In this document: positions 1 through 7,474 of the stretch, one piece after another
Position numbering within the stretch: the first letter of the stretch is position 1
How the letters are laid out: each line of letters begins with the position of its first letter
NCBI RefSeq assembly: GCF_036322625.1
Contig: NZ_AP027266.1
Span: 1,119,001 to 1,183,000, forward strand
DNA length: 64,000 nt
Direction of reading: 5' to 3'
Source: Roseicyclus marinus
GTDB lineage: Bacteria > Pseudomonadota > Alphaproteobacteria > Rhodobacterales > Rhodobacteraceae
Program-made: the position numbers and the translations under genes
Notes under the pieces: model-generated
The model's database searches: none
What the model was told of the DNA's origin: nothing
The model's input: only the letters and a program-made list of their open reading frames with translations

Positions 1-741
1 GGCCCAGCCCACCCGCAGCCCCGGCACCAGCACCTTGGAAAACGATCCCAGATGGATCACCCGCCCCTCGGTATCGAGCGATTTCAGCGTCGGCAGCGTC
101 TCGCCCGTGAACCGGATCTGGCGATAGGGCGTATCCTCCAGCACGACCACGTCATGGGCATTGGCCAGCTCGAGCAGCCGGTGACGCCGCTCCAGCGACA
201 GGGTGACGCCCGTGGGGTTCTGGAATTCGGGGATCGTGTAGATCATCCGGACCTTTGGCCGGGTCTTGAGCACATGTTCCAGCACGTCCATGCGCATGCC
301 GTCGTCATCCATGGGAACCGGCGCATAAACCGGTTCGCAGGGGTCAAAGGCGATCCGCCCGCCCAGGAACGTCGGGTCCTCGGTCACGATGACATCGCCC
401 GGATCGACCAGCATCCGCGCCGCGAAATCCAGCCCCTGCTGGCTGCCTTGCAAGATCAGCACATCCGCCGCGTTGCAGGGCGTGCCATCCGCCCGCATCA
501 GGGCCGCCACCTGTTCGCGCAGCTCCGGCAAACCGTCCGAGGGGGCATATTGCATCGACTGCCCGCCCGGTGCCGCGATCACTTCGGCCATCACCTGCCC
601 CAGCGCCTCGGCCGGAAACAGCGTCGGGTCCGGGTAGCCGCCGCCAAAGGAGATGATCGAGGGATCGGCCCCCAGCGCCAGCAATTCGCCGATGGCATTG
701 GGCTCGACCCGCGCCATCCTCCGGGCCAGATGTATCGCCAT
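1..741 (-). CDS. PLP-dependent aminotransferase (2-aminoadipate/MocR-type class I fold), C-terminus cut off by the window edge
   Basis: The 247 visible residues look like a fold-type I aminotransferase of the LysN/2-aminoadipate class. They begin with ARRMARVEPNAIGELLALG and continue with a substrate-loop segment FGGGYPDP, a cofactor-binding segment GSQQGLDFAARML and the NPTG motif in FQNPTGVTLS. The pyridoxal-phosphate lysine is probably the K of GSFSKVLVPGLRVGWA, just before the window edge. The start at 741 has a GGGAGG ribosome site about 8 bases upstream. The substrate cannot be read from sequence. It lies downstream of and on the same strand as the phnF-like repressor, 82 bp away, so it could be co-transcribed. 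A role with aminophosphonates such as 2-aminoethylphosphonate is possible but is inference only. Confidence 0.85.
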   Translation of the reverse strand, partial: MAIHLARRMARVEPNAIGELLALGADPSIISFGGGYPDPTLFPAEALGQVMAEVIAAPGGQSMQYAPSDGLPELREQVAALMRADGTPCNAADVLILQGSQQGLDFAARMLVDPGDVIVTEDPTFLGGRIAFDPCEPVYAPVPMDDDGMRMDVLEHVLKTRPKVRMIYTIPEFQNPTGVTLSLERRHRLLELANAHDVVVLEDTPYRQIRFTGETLPTLKSLDTEGRVIHLGSFSKVLVPGLRVGWA

Positions 742-823
742 CGTCCTGCCTCCCGCGCTGTCCTTGCCCCCAGATGAACAGGGCCGGACCCGCCGCCGCA
801 ACCCCCCTTTCGTGTCCGGCAGG

Positions 824-1540
824 CTAAAGCCCCTCGGCCCCGAGCGTCAGCGCCACGCGGTCGCCCGCGAACCATGTCCGGCCAAGTTCCACGGGCAAAC
901 CCGCGCCATCCACGTTGACCGCGACCGTGCGCAGGATCGCGGCCCCCGCAGGCAGCTGCAATTGCGCGGCCAGCGTGGGCGTCGCGGGTTTCGCCGTGAT
1001 CTCGGTCCTTGCGCGGGTGTAATCGCCCAGGCCATGCGCCGCGAAAGCCGCCGTGACCGATTGGCTGCTCCGTAGCGCCGCGAGCATGTTCGGAAACCGC
1101 GCCGCCGGGAACACCGACCGAAACAGCGCGATGGGCGCGCCATCGGCAAGGCTCAGACCCTCGTAGACATGGACCTGTGCGCCCGTCTCCAGTTGCAGCG
1201 CCTCCGCCTCCTCGGCATTGGCGATCCGGGTTTCCAGCAACAGGATGCGCCGTTCCGGCACCCGGCCCGCCGCCGTCAGGTTCTGGTGGAACCGCACCCT
1301 TCGCCCCAGGGGATAGGCGGTGGGCCTGTGGCGCACGAAAACGCCCGCGCCGCGCCGCGCATGGACCATGCCCGCCTCCGCCAGATCCGCCAAAGCCCGG
1401 CGCACGGTGTGCCGGTTCACGCCAAAGCGGTCGGCCAACTGCGCCTCGGTCGGCAGCCGGTCGCCCGGCGCATATTGGCCGCGCGCGATATCCTCGGTGA
1501 TGTGGTCGCGGATCGCGGTCCAGAGGGGGGATCGTCCCAT
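824..1540 (-). CDS. phnF: GntR/HutC-family transcriptional regulator, PhnF-like
   Basis: The 238-residue protein has an N-terminal winged-helix domain (about residues 5-70), with YAPGDRLPTEAQLADRFGVN followed by the recognition-helix stretch HTVRRALADLAEAGMV. A C-terminal UTRA ligand-binding domain (about 90-235) ends in ELGRTWFAGDRVAL. This is the HutC/PhnF subfamily layout and length. PhnF proteins usually repress phn operons. It diverges from phnG across about 100 bp holding candidate operators. The ATG at 1540 is chosen, although an in-frame GTG at 1549 is possible. The much longer open frame continuing upstream on this strand is only the antisense shadow of phnG and phnH. Confidence 0.85.
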   Translation of the reverse strand: MGRSPLWTAIRDHITEDIARGQYAPGDRLPTEAQLADRFGVNRHTVRRALADLAEAGMVHARRGAGVFVRHRPTAYPLGRRVRFHQNLTAAGRVPERRILLLETRIANAEEAEALQLETGAQVHVYEGLSLADGAPIALFRSVFPAARFPNMLAALRSSQSVTAAFAAHGLGDYTRARTEITAKPATPTLAAQLQLPAGAAILRTVAVNVDGAGLPVELGRTWFAGDRVALTLGAEGL

Positions 1541-1542
1541 CG

Positions 1543-1560
1543 GTGTCACCAAAACTTCAT
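1543..1560 (+). promoter_or_regulatory. candidate Pho box ahead of phnG
   Basis: GTGTCAC-CAAA-ACTTCAT has the 7-4-7 spacing of a PhoB box (CTGTCAT N4 CTGTCAT) and matches 11 of 18 positions by eye. A near copy, GCGTCAC-GAAA-GCTTCAC, lies ahead of the second phnM. It sits about 80 bp upstream of phnG and abuts the phnF start. Confidence 0.4.
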
Positions 1561-1602
1561 GCGGCGGCCCCTTGTGTCGACTCGGGGCCTGTGAGATCAG
1601 AT

Positions 1603-1618
1603 TTGTATAGTTGTATAA
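1603..1618. promoter_or_regulatory. candidate PhnF operator, direct repeat TTGTATAG TTGTATAA
   Basis: An AT-rich island in the phnF-phnG divergent region holds TTGTATAG immediately followed by TTGTATAA. A wider GTTGT...ACAAC inverted repeat spans 1610-1631. HutC/PhnF regulators bind short GT/TATA/AC palindromes, and this is the only such element between the genes. It is only about 20 bp from the phnG start, which suits repression. The assignment is inference. Confidence 0.35.
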
Positions 1619-1639
1619 ATAAATGGACAACTTGCCAAG

Positions 1640-2095
1640 ATGTCTGCCACCGACCCCAAAACCGCCGCCCGCCGCGACCGCCTGTCGGTTCTGGCCGGGG
1701 CCCCCGCCGAACGGCTGCGGGCGCTCTGGACCGACCACATGGCCGAAAGCCCAGACCACGACCTGATCCGCCCGCCCGAGATCGGCACGATCATGCTGCG
1801 CGGCAGGGCAGGGGCCACGGGCGCGCCCTTCAACCTTGGCGAGATGACGGTCACGCGCTGCTCGGTCCGGCTGGCCTCGGGCGCGGTGGGCCACGGCCAT
1901 GTGCAGGGCCGCGACCGGGAGGCGGCGCGCATCGCCGCCCTCATCGACGCCCTGTCCGAGGATGGGCAGGCAGAGCGGCTTGATCTCGCGATCCTCGCCC
2001 CCCTTCGGAGCGAGGCGCAGGCCCGCAAGACCGCGCGCGCCACCCGCGCCGCCGCGACAAAGGTCGAATTCTTCACCATGGTCCGGGGGGATTGA
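1640..2095 (+). CDS. phnG: PhnG, subunit of the carbon-phosphorus lyase core complex
   Basis: At 151 residues this matches the roughly 150-residue PhnG family. Recognisable stretches are IMLRGRAGATGAPFNLGEMT and SVRLASGAVGHGHVQGRD. With PhnH, PhnI and PhnJ, PhnG forms the C-P lyase core complex. With PhnI and PhnL it takes part in attaching the phosphonate to ATP, releasing adenine and giving ribose 1-phosphonate 5-triphosphate. It opens the phn operon and is followed by phnH after 3 bp. No strong ribosome site is visible. Confidence 0.95.
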   Translation: MSATDPKTAARRDRLSVLAGAPAERLRALWTDHMAESPDHDLIRPPEIGTIMLRGRAGATGAPFNLGEMTVTRCSVRLASGAVGHGHVQGRDREAARIAALIDALSEDGQAERLDLAILAPLRSEAQARKTARATRAAATKVEFFTMVRGD

Positions 2096-2098
2096 GCC

Positions 2099-2665
2099 AT
2101 GACGATCCAGTATCTCGACGGCGGTTTCGCCGATCCCGCCCGCGACGCGGCCCATGCCTTTCGGGCGGCCCTTCAGGCGATGGCGCGGCCCGGCCGGATC
2201 GAAACGATCACCGGAACAGCCCCGCCCGCGCCCTGTTCGGTGGCCGCTGCATCCCTGATCCTGACGCTGTGTGACACGACAACGCCGCTTTACCTCGCGC
2301 CCTCGCATGACACCGACGGTTTGCGCGGCTGGATCACCTTTCACACCGGCGCGCCCTTCACCGGGCCGGAACAGGCCATGTTCGGCTTGGGCACATGGGC
2401 GGCCTTGCAGCCCGTCACGCGCTTTGCCCCCGGCACGCCCGAATATCCCGACCGCGCCGCCACCCTGATCGTCGAGATGGAGACGCTCAGCGAGGTGGGC
2501 GCGACCCTCACCGGTCCGGGGATCGAGACGACATCGTCCTTGTCCCTGCCCGAGATCGCGGCTTTCCAGGCCAATCGCCGCCGCTTCCCCCTGGGCTTCG
2601 ACACCTATCTCACCTGCGGCGACCGGCTGGCCGGCCTGCCGCGCAGCACGACAGTGGAGGGCTGA
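2099..2665 (+). CDS. phnH: PhnH, subunit of the carbon-phosphorus lyase core complex
   Basis: This 188-residue protein has the family N-terminus with DGGFADPARDAAHAFRAAL and MARPGRIETI, the middle stretch WITFHTGAPFT and a C-terminus containing PLGFDTYLTCGDRLAGLPRS. PhnH resembles an inactivated PLP-enzyme fold and joins PhnGIJ in the core complex. It lies 3 bp after phnG and 3 bp before phnI, so the genes are co-translated in close succession. The length agrees with the roughly 190-residue family norm. Confidence 0.95.
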   Translation: MTIQYLDGGFADPARDAAHAFRAALQAMARPGRIETITGTAPPAPCSVAAASLILTLCDTTTPLYLAPSHDTDGLRGWITFHTGAPFTGPEQAMFGLGTWAALQPVTRFAPGTPEYPDRAATLIVEMETLSEVGATLTGPGIETTSSLSLPEIAAFQANRRRFPLGFDTYLTCGDRLAGLPRSTTVEG

Positions 2666-2668
2666 GCC

Positions 2669-3760
2669 ATGTATGTCGCAGTCAAGGGCGGCGAGCGCGC
2701 CATCGACAATGCCCATGCCTGGCTTGCCGAGGAACGGCGCGGCGACCCGTCCGTCGCCGAGCTTTCCATCGCGCAGATCCGCGAACAGCTGACGCTTGCC
2801 GTGAACCGTGTGATGGCCGAGGGCTCGCTCTACGATCCCGACCTTGCGGCGCTTGCGATCAAGCAGGCGCGCGGCGACCTGATCGAGGCGGTCTTCCTCA
2901 TCCGCGCCTATCGCACGACGCTGCCCCGCTTTGGTGCCTCCCACCCGGTCGACACCGCCGCCATGGCCTGCGACCGGCGCATTTCGGCGACCTTCAAGGA
3001 CCTGCCGGGCGGCCAGATCCTAGGCCCCACCTTCGACTATACCCACCGGCTGCTCGATTTCGCGCTGGCCGCCGAAGGGCTTGCCCCCGATGCCGCCCCT
3101 GAGGCCGAGGCCGATGGCACCCCCGTGCCCCATGTCACGGGGTTTCTGGCGCGCGAGGACCTGATCCAGCCGGAACCCGATGGCCCCGCAACCCCCCGCG
3201 ACCTGACGCGCGAACCGCTCGATTTCCCCGCCGACCGTCCCCTGCGCCTGCAGGCGCTGACGCGCGGCGACGAGGGGTTCGTCCTGTCGCTCGCCTATTC
3301 CACCCAGCGCGGCTACGGCAAGAACCACCCGTTCGTGGGCGAATTGCGCATCGGCACCGTGCCCGTCGAGATGGAGATCCCCGAACTCGGCTTTTCCATC
3401 GAACTGGGCGAGGTCGTTCTGACCGAATGCGAAACCGTGAACCAGTTCACCGGCTCGAAAACCGAGCCGCCGCAATTCACCCGCGGCTATGGCCTGGTGT
3501 TCGGCCAGACCGAGCGCAAGGCGATTTCCATGGCGCTCGTCGACCGCGCGCTCAGGTGGGAGGAACTGGGCGAGGACAATTCCGGCGCGCCCGCGCAGGA
3601 CGTGGAATTCGTCCTTTACCATGCCGACAACGTGCAGGCGACGGGGTTCCTCGAACATATCAAGCTGCCCCATTACGTCGATTTCCAGTCGGAACTGGAA
3701 CTGATCCGGCGTCTGCGGGCCGAGGCGATGGCGACCACACGGCAGGAGGCCGCGGAATGA
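2669..3760 (+). CDS. phnI: PhnI, nucleosidase component of carbon-phosphorus lyase
   Basis: The 363-residue protein starts MYVAVKGGERAIDNAHAWLA, the typical PhnI N-terminus, and contains QIREQLTLAVNRVMAEGSLY, AIKQARGDLIEAVFLIRAYR and LPHYVDFQSELELIRRLR. PhnI supplies the nucleosidase activity that replaces adenine of ATP with the phosphonate, helped by PhnG and PhnL. Its stop codon overlaps the phnJ start (ATGA), so the two are translationally coupled. Length is close to the E. coli protein. Confidence 0.96.
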   Translation: MYVAVKGGERAIDNAHAWLAEERRGDPSVAELSIAQIREQLTLAVNRVMAEGSLYDPDLAALAIKQARGDLIEAVFLIRAYRTTLPRFGASHPVDTAAMACDRRISATFKDLPGGQILGPTFDYTHRLLDFALAAEGLAPDAAPEAEADGTPVPHVTGFLAREDLIQPEPDGPATPRDLTREPLDFPADRPLRLQALTRGDEGFVLSLAYSTQRGYGKNHPFVGELRIGTVPVEMEIPELGFSIELGEVVLTECETVNQFTGSKTEPPQFTRGYGLVFGQTERKAISMALVDRALRWEELGEDNSGAPAQDVEFVLYHADNVQATGFLEHIKLPHYVDFQSELELIRRLRAEAMATTRQEAAE

Positions 3761-4587
3761 GCGACTACAATTTCGCCTATCTCGACGAACAGACCAAGCG
3801 CATGATCCGCCGCGCGATCCTCAAAGGGGTCGCCGTGCCGGGCTACCAGGTCCCTTTCGCCTCCCGCGAGATGCCGATGCCCTATGGCTGGGGCACGGGC
3901 GGCGTGCAGGTGACGGCCGCCTGCCTGACGCCCGAGGATACGTTGAAGGTGATCGACCAGGGCGCGGATGACACGACCAATGCCGTCTCGATCCGCAAGT
4001 TCTTTGAAAAGACGGCACAGATCGCCGTGACCGAACGCACGACCGAGGCAACGATCATCCAGACCCGCCACCGCATCCCCGAAACGCCCCTGACCGAGGC
4101 GCAGATCCTCGTCTACCAGGTGCCGATGCCCGAACCCTTGCGCTTTCTAGAACCCTCCGAGGTCGAGACGCGCAAGATGCATGCGCTGCAGGATTACGGG
4201 CTCATGCATGTGAAGCTCTACGAGGATATCGCCCGCCACGGCGAAATCGCGACCGCCTATTCCTACCCGGTGATGGTCGAGGACCGCTATGTCATGTCGC
4301 CCTCGCCGATCCCGAAATTCGACAACCCGCGGCTGGTGTCCGCCGCGCTGCAACTCTTCGGTGCGGGGCGCGAGCAGCGCATCTATGCCGTGCCGCCCTT
4401 CACCCGCGTGGTGAGCCTCGATTTCGAGGACCATCCCTTCGACCCGTCCAAAGCGCCCCACCCCTGCGCGCTGTGCGGGGCCGAGGAGAGCTATCTCGAC
4501 GAGGTGATCACCGATGACCGGGGCAGCCGCATGTTCGTCTGTTCCGACACCGATTATTGCGCCGGACGGCGCGGGGAGGCGGCATGA
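3757..4587 (+). CDS. phnJ: PhnJ, radical-SAM carbon-phosphorus lyase catalytic subunit
   Basis: PhnJ cleaves the C-P bond of ribose 1-phosphonate 5-phosphate, giving a cyclic ribose phosphate and, from methylphosphonate, methane. In this 276-residue protein the cysteines lie at about 237, 240, 262 and 268, giving the spacing C-x2-C-x21-C-x5-C. In the family the first three hold the 4Fe-4S cluster and the last carries the thiyl radical. The start at 3757 overlaps the phnI stop; a longer upstream frame is an artefact. The stop overlaps the ATG of a small linker ORF rather than phnK directly. Confidence 0.97.
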   Translation: MSDYNFAYLDEQTKRMIRRAILKGVAVPGYQVPFASREMPMPYGWGTGGVQVTAACLTPEDTLKVIDQGADDTTNAVSIRKFFEKTAQIAVTERTTEATIIQTRHRIPETPLTEAQILVYQVPMPEPLRFLEPSEVETRKMHALQDYGLMHVKLYEDIARHGEIATAYSYPVMVEDRYVMSPSPIPKFDNPRLVSAALQLFGAGREQRIYAVPPFTRVVSLDFEDHPFDPSKAPHPCALCGAEESYLDEVITDDRGSRMFVCSDTDYCAGRRGEAA

Positions 4588-4763
4588 CGGGCGGCGAAAA
4601 ACGCGCGTTTTTCGCGTCGGAAAACCCGGGTTTTCCGGCGCGGAAAACTGCAGTTTTCCGGCACGGTTTGCGGCAGCAAACCGCGCATCTGCCCCGAAAC
4701 CTGCGCGGGGCGGCCGATGCTGGCATGCATATTTTTGGAAAGATGAAGGGGAAGGGCGCATGA
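4584..4763 (+). CDS. small linker ORF joining phnJ to phnK, built largely from palindromic DNA
   Basis: A 59-codon frame begins with ATGA overlapping the phnJ stop and ends with ATGA overlapping the phnK start. It stays open through four consecutive palindromes and a copy of the 26-bp repeat, and its C-terminus would read HIFGKMKGKGA. In many phn operons phnJ and phnK meet directly, so this looks like repeat DNA placed between them while keeping translation continuous. I recognise no protein family. It may serve as a translated spacer for coupling rather than encode a functional peptide. Confidence 0.4.
   Translation: MTGGEKRAFFASENPGFPARKTAVFRHGLRQQTAHLPRNLRGAADAGMHIFGKMKGKGA
4594..4683. 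repeat. array of four consecutive palindromes between phnJ and phnK
   Basis: Three perfect palindromes occur in a row: 4594-4615 (22 bp, arms with AAAAA/TTTTT around CGCGCG), 4618-4637 (CGGAAAACCCGGGTTTTCCG) and 4641-4660 (CGGAAAACTGCAGTTTTCCG). A stem of CGGTTTGC and GCAAACCG with a 4-base loop follows at 4664-4683. Two palindromes of the same type occur at 44237-44280. Such RNA could pause transcription, stabilise the upstream phnGHIJ message or lower phnKL expression. Confidence 0.85.
4726..4751 (+). repeat. 26-bp repeat, copy 1 (TGCATATTT...GGAAAGATGAAGGGG)
   Basis: This is the first of six related copies in the window. It lies directly ahead of phnK, and its purine-rich half GGAAAGATGAAGGGG may double as part of the phnK ribosome-binding region. 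It differs from the copies at 8751 and 52772 only at the variable tenth and eleventh bases. Confidence 0.8.
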
Positions 4764-5530
4764 CACCGCTTCTCGACGTGCAATCCTTGGGAAAAAGCTA
4801 TGGCGGGCGGATCGGCTGTGCCGATGTGTCCTTCCGCCTGTGGCCCGGCGAGGTGCTGGGCATCGTGGGCGAAAGCGGCTCGGGCAAGTCGACGCTGTTG
4901 AATTGCCTGGCCGGTCATCTGCCCCCCGACACGGGCCGCGTCATCTTCGACACCCGGGCCGAGGGGCCGCGCGATGTGCTGACCATGTCCGAGCCCGAGC
5001 GCCGGATGCTGGGGCGCACCGATTGGGCCTTTGTCCACCAGAACCCGCGCGACGGGTTGCGGATGCGCATCTCGGCGGGCGGCAATGTGGGCGAGCGGCT
5101 GATGGCCGTGGGCGCGCGCCATTACGGCGAGATCCGGGCGCAGGCGACCGATTGGCTGGGCCGGGTCGAGATCGCCGAGGCCCGCATCGACGATCGCCCC
5201 AGCGCCTTTTCGGGGGGGATGCAGCAGCGCCTGCAGATCGCGCGCAATCTCGTGACCGGTCCGCGGCTCGTCTTCATGGACGAACCTACGGGCGGGCTCG
5301 ACGTGAGCGTGCAGGCAAGGCTTCTGGACCTGATCCGGGGGTTGGTGCGGCGGATGGGGCTGTCGGCCATCGTCGTCACCCATGATCTTGCCGTCGTGCG
5401 GCTTCTGGCCGACCGGCTCATGGTGATGAAGGATGGACGCGTGATCGAAACCGGCCTGACCGACCAGGTGCTCGACGATCCGCAAGCCCCCTATACCCAG
5501 CTGCTCGTCAGCTCCGTCCTGCAGGTGTGA
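4760..5530 (+). CDS. phnK: PhnK, ABC-type ATPase of the carbon-phosphorus lyase complex
   Basis: The 256-residue protein has a Walker A motif GESGSGKS at about 37-44, a signature FSGGMQQRLQIARNL, a Walker B ending in LVFMDEPTGGLDVS and an H-loop in VVTHDLAVVR. PhnK binds the PhnGHIJ core through PhnJ; it is not a membrane transporter ATPase and no permease is adjacent. The ATG at 4760 overlaps the end of the linker ORF. The C-terminus APYTQLLVSSVLQV is typical of the family, and the length is close to E. coli PhnK (252). Confidence 0.95.
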   Translation: MTPLLDVQSLGKSYGGRIGCADVSFRLWPGEVLGIVGESGSGKSTLLNCLAGHLPPDTGRVIFDTRAEGPRDVLTMSEPERRMLGRTDWAFVHQNPRDGLRMRISAGGNVGERLMAVGARHYGEIRAQATDWLGRVEIAEARIDDRPSAFSGGMQQRLQIARNLVTGPRLVFMDEPTGGLDVSVQARLLDLIRGLVRRMGLSAIVVTHDLAVVRLLADRLMVMKDGRVIETGLTDQVLDDPQAPYTQLLVSSVLQV

Positions 5531-5534
5531 CCCG

Positions 5535-6224
5535 ATGACCCCCATGATCCATGTCGAAAATCTGGCCAAGAATTTCACGCTCCACAACCAGGGCGGCGCG
5601 ACCATTCCGGTGATCGCGGGGGCGGGCTTTGCCGTCGCACCCGGCGAATGCGTGGCGCTGACGGGTGAAAGCGGGGCGGGCAAATCCACGATCATGCGCA
5701 TCCTCTATGGCAATTACCTGGCCCAGGGCGGCAGCGTCCGGATCGGCAGCCTCGACATCACCCGGGCAGAGCCGCGCGAGATCCTCGCGCTCCGGCGCGA
5801 GACCTTGGGCTATGTCTCCCAGTTCCTGCGCGTCGTGCCGCGCGTGCCCACGCTGGAGGTGGTGGCCGAACCGCTTCTGGCCCTTGGCCGTCCGGAGGCC
5901 GCAGCGCTCGACCGCGCCCGCGATCTGCTCACGCGGCTGCGCATTCCCGAACGGCTCTGGTCGCTCTCGCCCACCACATTCTCGGGCGGCGAACAGCAGC
6001 GCGTGAACATCGCGCGCGGCTTTGCCCATGCCTATCCGGCGCTCCTGCTCGATGAGCCGACTGCGAGCCTTGACGCCACGAACCGCGAAACCGTCCTGAC
6101 CCTGATCGAGGAGGCCAAGGCAGGCGGCGCGGCCATCGTCGGCATCTTCCATGATCTCGAGGCCCGCGCCCGTGTCGCCGACCGCGAGATCGACGTCTCG
6201 GTCTTCACCCCGAGGCTCGCGTGA
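5535..6224 (+). CDS. phnL: PhnL, ABC-type ATPase of the phosphonate pathway
   Basis: The 229-residue ATPase has Walker A GESGAGKST, the PhnL-typical LRRETLGYVSQFLRVVPRV, signature FSGGEQQRVNIARGFAHAY and Walker B LLLDEPTASLD. PhnL is needed, with PhnG, PhnH and PhnI, for forming the ribose 1-phosphonate 5-triphosphate, and it binds PhnK in the larger complex. It starts 4 bp after phnK, and its stop is shared with the GTG start of phnN. Confidence 0.95.
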   Translation: MTPMIHVENLAKNFTLHNQGGATIPVIAGAGFAVAPGECVALTGESGAGKSTIMRILYGNYLAQGGSVRIGSLDITRAEPREILALRRETLGYVSQFLRVVPRVPTLEVVAEPLLALGRPEAAALDRARDLLTRLRIPERLWSLSPTTFSGGEQQRVNIARGFAHAYPALLLDEPTASLDATNRETVLTLIEEAKAGGAAIVGIFHDLEARARVADREIDVSVFTPRLA

Positions 6225-6781
6225 GCGAGGGCGGCACGGTACCGGGCCGCCTGATCGCGGTCGTCGGCCCCTCGGGCGTCGGCAAGGACAGCTTGATGGA
6301 GGCGCTTTGCGCCAAACGCCCCGATCTTGTCCGTGTGCGCCGCGTGGTCACCCGCGCCCCTGAGGCAGGGGGCGAGGATTTCGAGGCCATATCGCCCGCG
6401 CTTTTCGCGGCCCGCGCGGCGGGGGGGGATTTCGCGCTGCATTGGCAGGCCCATGGGCTGAGCTACGGCATCCCGCGCGAGGTGCATCAGACCCTGGCGC
6501 GCGGGCAGGATGCGCTGGCGAACCTGTCGCGGGCCATGTTGGGACAGGCCGCGCGGGTCTTTCCGGGCCTCCATGTCCTGCATGTCACCGCGCGCCCCGA
6601 GGTTCTGGCCGCACGGCTGGCTGGCCGGGGGCGCGAGGGGCGGGCCGAGATCGCCCGCCGCCTTGCGCGGCCCGCGCCCGCCTTCCCCGCAGGCCTGACC
6701 GTGACCGAGATCGACAATTCCGGACCGCTCGAGCGCGCCGTCGACGCGGCGCTTTCGGCGCTCTACCCCGAAAGGGTGTAG
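6221..6781 (+). CDS. phnN: PhnN, ribose 1,5-bisphosphate phosphokinase
   Basis: PhnN phosphorylates ribose 1,5-bisphosphate to PRPP, the last step of C-P lyase carbon salvage. The 186-residue protein has a guanylate-kinase-like P-loop GPSGVGKDS near residue 16, VVTRAPEAGGEDFEAIS and HWQAHGLSYGIP, matching the family and its length of about 185. The start is a GTG overlapping the phnL stop. Its end overlaps the end of the opposite-strand DUF1045 gene by 19 bp. Confidence 0.93.
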   Translation: MSEGGTVPGRLIAVVGPSGVGKDSLMEALCAKRPDLVRVRRVVTRAPEAGGEDFEAISPALFAARAAGGDFALHWQAHGLSYGIPREVHQTLARGQDALANLSRAMLGQAARVFPGLHVLHVTARPEVLAARLAGRGREGRAEIARRLARPAPAFPAGLTVTEIDNSGPLERAVDAALSALYPERV

Positions 6782-7449
6782 CGGTGGACGAGGTGGAACA
6801 GACCGTCGTCATCCTCGCCCATCAGGCACAGGCTGTCGATCACGACGGGGGCCGCCAGATGGGGCGCGAAATGGGTGGCGAGCACGCGTTCCGTCACCTC
6901 GGCCGCCTCTGGCGACAGCGCGCCGGTGAGCGTCAGGTGAAAGCGGAATTCCTCCATCACGTAAGGATAGCCCCAGAGCGCCAGAAGCGCCTCTTGCCGC
7001 TCGGTCAGGGAGGATTTGCGCCGCCGTGCCAATTCGGCCTCGGAGGGTGGCGCGCGGAACGGGTCGAGGGCTGCGACGGTGGCCCCTGCCAGATCGGCCA
7101 GCGCCGCCGAAGGGGCCGCAGGCACGATGGCGATGAAACGGCCCAGCCGCCTGAGCGTCATTGCCGGGATCGTCACGGGCGCGCGGCTCGCGCAAAACCC
7201 CCGCGCGGCGGCGTCGAGCGCTGCAGCACTCGTGCCATGGGCGAGGTGAAAGGGCGGCTTGACCGTGCCGTGAAACCCGTATTTGCGGGGTGTCGCGGTC
7301 AAGGCCTCGGCGCTGTCGGGCAGGCCCGGCAGATCGGGCGGCACGGTGCGGGCCCCCGCCACGCTGTCCCAACCCAGCCAATCCGCGCCCGCGCGGTAAA
7401 GCCCGCCCTCGGGCACCACGTAAAGACCATAGCGGCGAAATCCGTCCAT
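6763..7449 (-). CDS. DUF1045 phosphonate-operon protein, 2H phosphoesterase-like
   Basis: The 228-residue protein belongs to the DUF1045 family that accompanies phn operons. Two H-x-T motifs, HGTV at residues 60-63 and HLTL at 171-174, are the signature of 2H phosphoesterases, which open cyclic phosphodiesters or transfer phosphate. It lies on the opposite strand between phnN and phnM, overlapping phnN by 19 bp and leaving only 25 bp before phnM. Since no PhnP-type metallo-hydrolase is seen nearby, it could open the five-membered cyclic ribose phosphate made by PhnJ. That role is inference. Confidence 0.88.
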   Translation of the reverse strand: MDGFRRYGLYVVPEGGLYRAGADWLGWDSVAGARTVPPDLPGLPDSAEALTATPRKYGFHGTVKPPFHLAHGTSAAALDAAARGFCASRAPVTIPAMTLRRLGRFIAIVPAAPSAALADLAGATVAALDPFRAPPSEAELARRRKSSLTERQEALLALWGYPYVMEEFRFHLTLTGALSPEAAEVTERVLATHFAPHLAAPVVIDSLCLMGEDDDGLFHLVHRYTLSG

Positions 7450-7474
7450 ATCACAGAGACCTTTCGAGACTGAC

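Noticed and set aside
824-2944. A 706-codon open frame on the minus strand covering phnF, phnG and phnH
   Set aside because: Only the phnF part has a protein family and a sensible start. The rest is the antisense of phnG/phnH, caused by high GC at third positions.
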